Origin: Bettongia penicillata ogilbyi
Lineage: Eukaryota > Chordata > Mammalia > Diprotodontia > Potoroidae
Direction: 5' to 3'
Assembly: GCA_023548195.1 (NCBI GenBank)
Contig: JAJHZJ010000414.1
Location: 1,821,676-1,885,675, forward strand
DNA: 64,000 bases
Part shown: one piece after another, positions 55,768 through 64,000 of the stretch
How the letters are laid out: each line of letters begins with the position of its first letter
Numbering within the stretch: the stretch's first letter is position 1
Made by a program: the position numbers and the translations under genes
The notes under the pieces: model-generated
Told to the model about the DNA's origin: nothing
Database searches by the model: none
The model's input: only the letters and a program-made list of their open reading frames with translations

Positions 55768-56085
55768 CTGTATTTGTCCTGTGTTCTCAAAGATATCCAC
55801 GACATCAACATGATGACATGGCTTGCAACTGACTTTGACTTGGGTGAGGGTGGGCTGTGCAAGGTCACCAACCTCACTTTTTTCTCCTGAGCCATCTGGG
55901 TCCAGTGGCCTGATATTCATCAGAATGACTGGAGGTGGCCCAGGATGCAGGCCAAGGTCTTACCACATTCTCACTTTGAGTGAGATACACCCATTCAATG
56001 AACAGGCTTCTTTAAGTTGCTCAAGGGATGGCCCCTTTAATAATAATAATAAAAAATTGAACTAGGAGGGGAAGACCCTCAGGGT
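55768..56085 (-). mobile_element. Retroposon with RTE-type tail, antisense, near full length
   Basis: It has gtatttgtcctgtgttctca, gggtgagggtgggctgtgc, gtggcccaggatgcaggcca, cacccattcaatgaacaggc, ggatggcccctttaa, gaccctcagggttcctgggt. Confidence 0.8.
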
Positions 56086-56284
56086 TCCTGGGTAAAAGAG
56101 AAATAATTACTATTTAGTTATTACATTACAACTTATAAGTTGTCATCATGTCAGCATGAGAAAGTACACTTTTAGGAAATGAAGACACTGTTAGATAATT
56201 TTAATCAATATTCTATATGCTGACATCCTCATCCCAAATGGAGGTTATTTTTTGAGTGAAAATATTTAGTCAGTCTATCAAAAA

Positions 56285-56490
56285 AAACTTGACATTTATA
56301 TAACATATTGAGGTTTGTGAAACTTCACACTTATTTAACTTGAGTTACAGATATTGTTACCTGGTTTTACAAATGAGAAAACTGAATCTCATAGAGTTTA
56401 AGTGACTTGCCTATGTTCACACAACTAGTTAATAATCTGAACTCAGGTCCCGCCTGATACTAAGTACAGCACTGTTACCACTGTGACACA
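56285..56490 (-). mobile_element. MIR SINE, antisense
   Basis: It has acatattgaggtttgtgaaa, caaatgagaaaactgaatct, agtgacttgcctatgttcac, tgaactcaggtcccgcctg. Confidence 0.75.
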
Positions 56491-56584
56491 CTGTTTCTAA
56501 ATAATTGTCTCTGAGGACTAAGATATGCTGGTTGCCTTTTGACCTGCCCTCTTTACCTTCACCAATTCTATATCAAAAGGAAAA

Positions 56585-56812
56585 TAACCATTTATTTAGC
56601 ACCTAGTATGTGCCAAATGCTGGATTTTACAAACATTACCTCATTTGGTCCCCACAGCATCCTGTAAAGTAGGTGCTATTATCCTCATTTTAAAGTTGAG
56701 GAAACTGAAGTAGACAGGAGGTTAAGTGACTTGTCTAGGGTCACAAAGCTAATATATATTCCTGATTTTAGGTTCGGTCCTATTTATTGCACTACCTAGT
56801 GGTCTGTAGAAT
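56585..56812 (-). mobile_element. MIR SINE, antisense
   Basis: It has catttatttagcacctagta, tgtgccaaatgctgg, taggtgctattatcctcatt, gttaagtgacttgtctaggg, actacctagtggtc. Confidence 0.85.
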
Positions 56813-57039
56813 TTGATTTGATGCTACAATTTTGATTCCAGAAAGAACCAAAATTAAACTGTATGATGGGATTCTCTTCTTTTGAGAAAAACTGTGACAT
56901 TTTTACTTTTTTTAGTCCAGAAGAACAAGGGATTATTTAGGTAGTTTAAAAGAGCACAAAGATTAAGAAGGAAACAGAGACACCGTATTGATGCAGTGCT
57001 TTGCTGGCTCAAATAACAATTCAAAGTTACATAATTTCT

Positions 57040-57470
57040 AGTCTTTGCAATTTCCTGGCAACAGCCCTCTTCTGACCATGTGTAACAGTAATTTAAATGG
57101 GAAGATCTTTCCTATTTATTCATAGGCAAATGTGACCTGCTTAAATCCCATGGAAGTCTAAGTCCCATGGTGAGAGGAGCTTGCTGAAGGGGTGGAACGG
57201 GTTGAACAGGAAGGTGGAGCAGAACTGGAAGGAAGCTGGTGAGAGCAGTGAGGGAGAAGACACAGGCAAGCAGACACAGGTAAGCTCCTGAGTGTTTGTT
57301 TGTGGGAAGACTTGGGAATATTCATCTGTCCTCAGCAGTGTTAATGTGTATTGACTTGTTACTATGACAGATTTGGCTTTCAGGTGTTGGGATTTGGCTT
57401 TCTGGTGTCTGAATAAATATTTTTCTTCTGCCTTCTATATGGAGAGTCTGCTATACTTTGTGATTCAGAA
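57040..57470 (+). mobile_element. LTR-like repeat, copy B
   Basis: It matches copy A (9950-10445) in order: gggaagatctttcctattta, aggcaaatgtgacctgct, catggtgagaggagcttgct, gaacaggaaggtggagcag, gatttggctttctggtgtct, AATAAA at 57412-57417. The gatttggctttc block is duplicated here. TG/CA ends and target-site copies are not resolved. Confidence 0.5.
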
Positions 57471-57559
57471 TTACACTGGCATAGTCACCATGAGCACTGC
57501 CTGGGCAATACACCATCTCAGAAGCTGTGATCCAGCTGCTAATTCTCCTCTTCAGTTGA

Positions 57560-59700
57560 TTCAAACCCTTACATAGTGGCCTGAGCTTGCTTCTAAGCTT
57601 GCTTCCTTTTAAGAGGAATTGCCAAGCAATCTACTGGCAAAGTAAATGGACATTCCTAGATCTACTTTATTCCATCACAAGGATCAAGATACAGTGGATT
57701 TCTCTGCCCAAAGACAAGAAACATCATTTCAAGTAGAACACTTTGTCATTTTGTCTTACAGTGCAAAGGACCATAAGCAAAAAGACAGCCAAAAATGCAG
57801 GTTACATCCAAACATCAGTTACAGAGGATGAAGAGGTAGAAAAATTCTAGAAAAACTTGATGAAGCACTCAAAGTAAGCCTATGTACTCAGTGGGTTCAA
57901 TATGAAGGAGGTATGGGGAAGATGGCAATAGAAATGCTGAACAAAATTCAGGTTTAAGAAATGAAAGAGGTCAAAGGCTTGTAGACTAGCAGAAGCCTAA
58001 TGTTGACTACTTTCTTCAAGAAAAGTCAGAAGATACTGGATATAATGAGCACCAAATACTCTTACACATAAAAATAAGTTGATGGTACCACAACACAGAT
58101 TAAAAGGAAAGATTGGCTAATGACATGAGAGCCTTATAAGAAAGCATCTGTCAGACCACAAATAGGGCACAGGTCAAAATCAACATCAAATTAAATGAAA
58201 GGATGAAGATAAGAAGACATTGTGTGTATCATTATAATAGCTCTGATGTGACTTTTCAAATAAATCAAAGTTAAAAAATTAGAAAATGGAAAAAGCCAAA
58301 GATATTTATTCTGAATATCAACATTTCTTGTCAACGCTTCAGTGATGTAAAGGAGTAACTAAAACAAGGCCCACTATCGTCAGTAAACATTTTCTTTCCA
58401 TCCTAAGCTGAGAAACATTAATGCAAGTAGGACAGTGGGAATAGAGTACTAAAAATTTCACCTCAAAAAAGAGCAAAGAATAGTGTTGGCAAAAGCAAGG
58501 ATAAAGCAAGTTTCACATGGGACTAAAATGCCATTTTATCCCAAATGTATCTCTTGATTAAAAATAAAGTAGGACAGCAAATAGGTGGAACAAGCAACAG
58601 AGTTATCTATTTTTCTGTAATGATCAATTTTAGTCATTAATGATGGTAGAACTACCACATTTAAGCCTCAGCCCTCAATGTGCTATAGGGAGAAGTAGAA
58701 ATGTCACTTACGACAAAGTTAGGAAGACAAAGTTAGTTGTACCTAAGCACAAACACTGGAAATTGGTGCTTGTGGTTATATAAGCTTGAAAGCATTTGCT
58801 GTTTGCTAAGTTAGTTGAGGCAAGAGAAAATACACTCAAAATTGAAAATCCATGGATGTCTGAGAAGATACTAATTCATATGCCTTTCTCATTTTTATAA
58901 AGTCTTTATGAAATATATATACATATATATACACATATATGTATATATATGTATATATGTATATACATATATATAGAGAGAAAGTATCCTTAATGAAAAC
59001 ATGAAAAATGGATAGGCAAATAGTTTTTTATAGCAGACCACATCTTTACAGTCACACAACTGACTGAAATGTGCAGAGAATATAAGACTCCAAAATGATT
59101 CAGTGTTTATTGATTACAAAAAGCACTTAAACTCAGTATGAAGTCTTAAAGCCTTTCCCCCAACAAGGAGCATCATGCATATTTTAAAAGCATACAGAAT
59201 TCCTTGATAAACGAACCACCAATAACTGCTCGATGATACTTTGATTATCATACCAACTGAGGCATAAAATAGGAAGATGCATGTAAAATGAAGGCATTCA
59301 CCATCATCACAGAGAATTTTCCACTAAAGTTCAATGGAAGAGGGATTCTCTATAGATAGTGAGGTCCTTCAGGGACTCCTGCTTGCTCATGAAATTATAG
59401 CGAGTGCATCAAATCTGGAACACCACCGTAACTCCTAAGTTAGATTTACAATTACTGAAGTGACTGGGCTATCAATTCATACTGGAAAAGCTAGATGAAA
59501 GAAAACTGTCCAAATTAGGACATATAGCTAGATGACCAGTCTACTGAAACAGTACATCAGTATATCTGGACAGATATTGCAGATGAACAGACCTGAATTA
59601 GTGGAAGAAATCATTCTGGGTTGCATTTGGGACACTGTGTCATGCTTTTAATAATCCCAAGCTAGCCTCAACACAAAAACTCACCTTTTAAATTCTAAAA
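57560..59700 (+). mobile_element. RTE-type LINE, endonuclease to reverse transcriptase, decayed
   Basis: The first part has a T-E-D-E-E-V-E-K-F stretch (about 57820) like the TSxxDEEKExFYxxL of RTE endonucleases, and 58150-58200 gives S-D-H-K-L with R-A-K-I-N-I-K-L-N, the endonuclease SDHRLxRAKI end. At 59030-59090 DHIFTVTQLTE matches the RT start also seen at 38545, followed by an IDYKKAF-like piece. The 3' part near 59540-59660 resembles STETVHQYIWTDIADE. Many stops and shifts. Confidence 0.6.
58912..58982. repeat. (AT/ACAT)n microsatellite, largely self-complementary
   Basis: Alternating ATAT, ACAT and GTAT units; nearly palindromic, within the RTE fossil. Confidence 0.9.
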
Positions 59701-59719
59701 TACTCTTGAAGCATTAAGC

Positions 59720-59935
59720 TTTAACTCTTTTGTTGCAGTTAATGTATATATTGTTTCCTTGGCTCCGCTTCTATCACTAAGTGTGATATCATACAAATCT
59801 TTCCACACTTCTCTATATTCATCATATTTATCATTTCTTACAGCACAGTAATATTTTATTACATTCAAGTACCAAAATTTGTTTAACTATTTCTCAATCA
59901 ATGGGCATCAGGCAGCATCTTTAAAATAACAAGCT
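59720..59935 (-). mobile_element. L1 ORF2-end/3' fragment, antisense
   Basis: It has atattgtttccttggctccg, catacaaatctttccacact, tcatttcttacagcacagta, tttctcaatcaatgggcatc. Confidence 0.7.
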
Positions 59936-59984
59936 TTGCCTAGTCAAATAGTTTTGATGAAAAAATACCCCTTTTCAGTAAATG

Positions 59985-60100
59985 AATAAATGAAAGGCCA
60001 TTTTTAAGGGCTTATTATTTGCCAGGACACTGTCTAAGAATATAAATAACAAAAAGAGACAGTGTCTGACCTCAAGGAACTGCGTTTGGGTATATAAAGA
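59985..60100 (-). mobile_element. L2 3' end, antisense
   Basis: It has ttttaagggcttattatttg, ccaggacactgtctaagaat, gacctcaaggaactgcgttt. Confidence 0.6.
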
Positions 60101-60544
60101 GCATGTTCTTATCAATCAGTGATAATCAAGTGCTTATCATTTACAGTGGTAAAACCACTGTTGTAGTGTTATGATAACTGTAAGACATTATTAAGATAGA
60201 GTGGCTATTTAAAGCATCTGTCTTGTAAAGAACCACAACTACAGGCAAGCTCAAGAAAAGTAAAAAAGAAAAAATATTCCTTATGTATTGCCCAAATTTA
60301 GAAAGCAAATTACATGTTTTCTCCACATTTATATCTGTACTCCAAGCATTTGCTGAGTACATCTTCTTCCCAATTTTCCCCCTTGCCTCCCACCTCATGA
60401 GAACTTAAAAAGACTCATTTGGAATCTACCCCACTTTTTTCCTAAGAAGACCAGACAAATGATGCTATTAAATTCAAGATAAGCTTTCATCTCCTTAAGA
60501 ACATATGACCAAGAGTATGTGAATAGATAAAGAAAAAAGAGTAA
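60101..60544. other. Intronic sequence, nothing recognised
   Basis: No gene or repeat family identified. Confidence 0.4.
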
Positions 60545-61120
60545 GAGAAAATAAAGAAATTAAAACATTCAATAACCATTTAGGGGAAGAAATGTCCCAA
60601 ACTGCTAATAAGAGAAATGCAAATTTTAAAAGTCTTAAGGTTTTACTTCACATCCTGAAAACTGGTAAATATGATAAAAGACAGAAATAATCAATGCTGT
60701 AGGGTCATGAGAAGACACTTACATGAATACATTATTGGTAGAGCTGTGAAGTAGATGAACCATTGTAGAAAACAAAGAAAAGTCACTAAACTATGTATGT
60801 CCTTTGACCCAATGATCCCACAATCAGGCTTATATATCCTAAGGAAGCTAAAGGCAGAAGTAAAAGCTCCATATGTAACAAAATATTCATAAAACAGCTT
60901 TTACGGTATAAGAAACTGGAAACAAAGTTGAGGTTTTGTATATAAAGATACTGGAATATCACTGTGCCACAAGAAATTATGAATATAAAAAATTCAAAGA
61001 AGAATGAAAAAGATGTATATGCGTATGAACTGATGAAGAGAGGAGGAAACAGAAGCAAAGAAACAAATACAGAGACTATGATAATTTAAAGGGAAAAAAT
61101 TTTTAAAAAGCTAGATGAGT
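60545..61120 (+). mobile_element. L1 ORF2 C-terminal/3' fragment, sense, old
   Basis: It has gagaaatgcaaattttaaaa, ttattggtagagctgtgaag, cctttgacccaatgatccca, ggaatatcactgtgccacaa, in L1 order. Confidence 0.7.
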
Positions 61121-61279
61121 TCAGATAAAACACAATTATCAGTCTTGGTCCTGGAAGACCTAAGATTCTCTCTTCACAGAAGACTTCTGGTACAGAGTAA
61201 TGAAATTCTGCTGGACAAGGTCATTTTTTGCTTAACTGTTTTTCTTGCCTTGAAGGCAGGGAGGGGTAGATAAGGGAAT

Positions 61280-61460
61280 AAGTATTTATACTGCACTTAC
61301 TTAGCGCCACGCATGGTGCTTAGTATTTTAACAATATCTCACTTGATCCTCACAACCACCAGCAAGGTAGGTGCTATTGTTATCCCCATTTTACAGTTGA
61401 GGAAGCTGAGGCAGACAGAGTTGTTAAGTGACTTGTCCAAGGTCACATACCTAGTAAATA
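61280..61460 (-). mobile_element. MIR SINE, antisense, well preserved
   Basis: It has acttagcgccacgcatggtg, ctcacttgatcctcacaacc, gttatccccattttacagtt, gaggaagctgaggcagacag, gtgacttgtccaaggtcaca. Confidence 0.88.
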
Positions 61461-61944
61461 TCTGAGATTCTTAATGGGAAGAGTTCTGCTGGGGGAGGAG
61501 GTATAGCAGATGACTGAGCTATAAAAAAAGAAAGGACAGAAATCAAGCTTAAAAAAACATTTATAAGACATCATTGTGTGATGATTGAGGGTAATGTTTT
61601 TAAAGTAATTCTCCACAGTTTAAAGGATTTATATTCTAGGATTAGCCTGAAGTACTTTGGGGAATCTAAGCTTTACATATTTAACTGGAAAGGGTTTAGT
61701 TCTTGAATATACAAATTTCTCAATTTTGCCACAAAAAAAGCAGCATTTTTATACTATGTAAAATAATAGGATATGCATGTCATTCTTACGCTAAGCTCTC
61801 TTCTCTTGTGTAATTACTGGGAGGTGAGAAGAGACATTAATTCATTCTTTTTAAAGGAAAATTTATAAATTAAAATGAACTTAGATATAATTTAGAATCT
61901 TTTACCCTGAAGAGGGCTTTAAGCATATTAAGAGTTATGAGAAC

Positions 61945-62750
61945 TAGAACCACTATGGTGAAATAGGAAGAAGCAGTACAGCCTAGTTCCCCCAACAACC
62001 CCTGACAAGAGGACTGAGGCCTCAGAGACTGACCACCAGCCGGGGGGCTGCCCAAGGCCCACAACATGGCTAGTCCAGCAGCACAGTTGCTTTGAAATCC
62101 CTGAGTCCTTCAACTAGATCACAGACATTAAGGTCAACTACCATATACTGGAGAACCACCTATGGGCAAATATACAGCTGAATGCCTAGACATTCTGGAG
62201 TCTGAAAGTCCAGCTGAATGATCAGACAGTGCCCTTGACATGACTGCATCCAAATAAAGCCTGTGGAAAAATTTCAGCTCCCTGCTTCAGGCCACCCCTA
62301 TGATCCTTGAAAAATGTAGTACTCAATACCTAAAGAACATAGCAGCAGCACCCTAGACAAGACATACGGGGCACCCCAAGTCATGTGCAGAGCCTAGTCC
62401 TAATACAAAGTCCCAATCTAGGAAATGAGGCTGCAAGAATGAGTAAAATAAAAGATAAAGAGCAATTAGCATGCCAGGTAGCCCCCAAAACATAAACCTA
62501 TAAGAGAATAATTTCAAAATAACTATAAACAAAAGCTCAAAAACAAACAGCTTGGCCACAAGATCAAATACAATTCTTAGAAGAAATGAAATAAGAGTTT
62601 AATAAATAATATAAATGAAATGAATAAGAGAAAAGAAGCAGAAAAGAAATGAGAGCTTTGGAGCAAAGCCTTGGAAAAAGAATTAATACTTTAGTGTAAG
62701 AGGCACCAAAAACACTACCCTAGAGGCAGACTCCTTAAAAATTAGAGTGG
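61945..62750 (+). mobile_element. L1 5' UTR and ORF1 N-terminal fragment, sense
   Basis: It has gaagaagcagtacagcctag, ctcagagactgaccaccagc, acctatgggcaaatatacag, aggaaatgaggctgcaagaa, aagaaatgagagctttggag, matching the 5' UTR and ORF1 start of an L1 group I associate with marsupials. The coiled-coil start is not in a continuous frame. A younger L1 tail interrupts it at 62751. Confidence 0.6.
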
Positions 62751-63028
62751 TCCAAGGATCCAAGAGAGCTATTATTTTCACTTGCTTTATATTCCTATTC
62801 ATGGTCTTATTTCCTTTTGATCTGTTTTTTCTTCCACAACTGTGATAAATATGGAAACATGTTTTACATGATAGCATATGTATAAACTATATCAAACTGC
62901 CTACCATTTTTGGAAGAGGAGAGGGAAGAGGCAGAAAGAGGGAGAAAAATTTGGAACTCAAAATCCTGTAAAAATGAATGCTAAAATTTTTCTTATTATG
63001 TAATTAGGGAAAAAATAAAATACTATTA
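62751..63028 (+). mobile_element. L1 3' UTR insertion, 5'-truncated, nested
   Basis: It is flanked by aaaaattagagtgg at 62737-62750 and 63029-63042. It reads L1 3' UTR: tgtgataaatatggaaacat, gttttacatgatagcatatg, atttggaactcaaaatcctg, ending in an A-rich tail. Confidence 0.82.
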
Positions 63029-63110
63029 AAAAATTAGAGTGGCCCCAAACAGAAATTATGACTCTAGGGGACCCTAAGAATTACTAGAACTGGAAGGTTG
63101 GATTTCTGGA
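63029..63110 (+). mobile_element. Older L1 fragment, continuation after the nested insertion
   Basis: After the right target-site copy the ORF1-like text continues (cagaaattatgactctaggg). Confidence 0.5.
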
Positions 63111-63289
63111 AAAAATATAGTCTATCAACTATTGGGCTAGAAAAGCATCTGTCACAACTGATGGATGTACCATGTACTCTCCCAGAAGGCTGTTTTTCAG
63201 CCACTTATTCTTTTATTTTCTCTTTAATTTTTTAGAAACTAGGACACATTAATATGACTTCAATTCCCACTTCTCTGCAGGTACACTGG

Positions 63290-63395
63290 GGCAATCAATG
63301 AATCATTTATTAAACACCTATGTTCTAGGCACTGTGGATATAAATAGAGAAACAAATAATCAGGCCACTCTAGTGACACTTTGGTTCTAAAAGGA
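63290..63395 (-). mobile_element. L2 3' end, antisense
   Basis: It has caatgaatcatttattaaac, gttctaggcactgtggatat, aatagagaaacaaataatc. Confidence 0.7.
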
Positions 63396-64000
63396 CAAAT
63401 GAAGAGCTTTAGTTCTTTAAGTACAGAACCAATACTTTCCAACTAGGGATAATACAAATCACAGAAAACTCCATGATGATTCACCACTAATTTTAATGAA
63501 GGCCATCAATCAACTATCAGGAGTAAAAAATATTAAATATAAATAATGCCAAGAGTATGTCCATTTGGCTCTGCACTGGATTGATCTTATGACAAAGAAA
63601 ATGATGCCGTGATCGTTAATCCACTAAACTGGCCTATTGGTTCCTGGATCACAGGGCTAGTCCTCTTTATATTGGGTTAATACAATTTCCAGCCAGGAGT
63701 TCCTACTGAAGTTACTTCAGAACTCTGCAGTAAGCAGGCCCAGCTCTCACTGCGTACTATTTCTTTGTGGCATCCTTCACTGACATGCTTTTCATAAAGC
63801 CAGAACACACAATGGCATGGCACGAGCCAGGGCTCAAATCTGTGCTGTAGACTCCACTGCTCAGTTCACCTTCAAGGAATCATGCATCTTCTACTGGGAC
63901 ATCTGACAATATTCAGAACTTGGCAAAACAGGGAGATTCTTATCCTTCAACAGCTTGAGATCCTTTGTATTACTTATGGACTCCATGTATAAGAAAAGAG
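63396..64000. other. Intronic sequence to the window edge, nothing recognised
   Basis: No gene or repeat family identified. Confidence 0.4.

Overview
The window looks like marsupial nuclear DNA: AT-rich, intron-dominated and packed with retroposons. The organism call rests on three things. First, there are many tRNA-headed SINEs with RTE-type tails. Second, there is an ORF2-less half-L1 (HAL1) whose 3' region I recognise from marsupial genomes. Third, a coding gene shows the strong but incomplete similarity to human expected of a marsupial orthologue. I cannot name the species.

The only host gene I can support is SLC49A4 (formerly DIRC2), a 12-TM major-facilitator protein of the lysosomal membrane, on the minus strand. 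Four consecutive internal exons are present: 41524-41789, 29750-29879, 20285-20393 and 16006-16073. They total 573 nt (191 codons) with matching intron phases (2, 1, 2, 0, 2) and correct splice signals. By my recall of the human protein they cover about residues 147-337 of 478. The 5' exons should lie beyond the right end and the 3' exons beyond the left end. I looked for both inside the window and did not find them, so probably the whole window lies inside this gene.

The rest is intron filled with repeats. Left part (1-16 kb): an antisense L2, a fossil R4/Dong-like reverse transcriptase, a 229-bp local duplication, a palindromic hAT MITE, an LTR-like repeat and an internally deleted HAL1. 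Middle (16-42 kb): a twin-primed L1 nested in an older L1, a TSD-flanked SINE, a 2.8-kb HAL1 with a 15-bp TSD, RTE LINE pieces, opposed SINE copies and two head-to-tail L2s. Right part (42-64 kb): antisense L1, L3/CR1 pieces, a solo LTR with a TATA box and tandem U3 repeat, a second LTR-like copy, a long RTE fossil, and an L1 5' fragment carrying a nested L1 tail. MIR and L2 3' ends are scattered throughout.

No operon, CRISPR array, defence system or other new multi-gene system is visible. The points worth a second look are repeat-biology ones: HAL1 and its deletion derivative, the R4-like RT fossil, the local duplication, the LTR-like pair and an unclassified repeat pair. Family names are from pattern recognition and memory, not a database search; boundaries without a stated target-site duplication are approximate to tens of bases.
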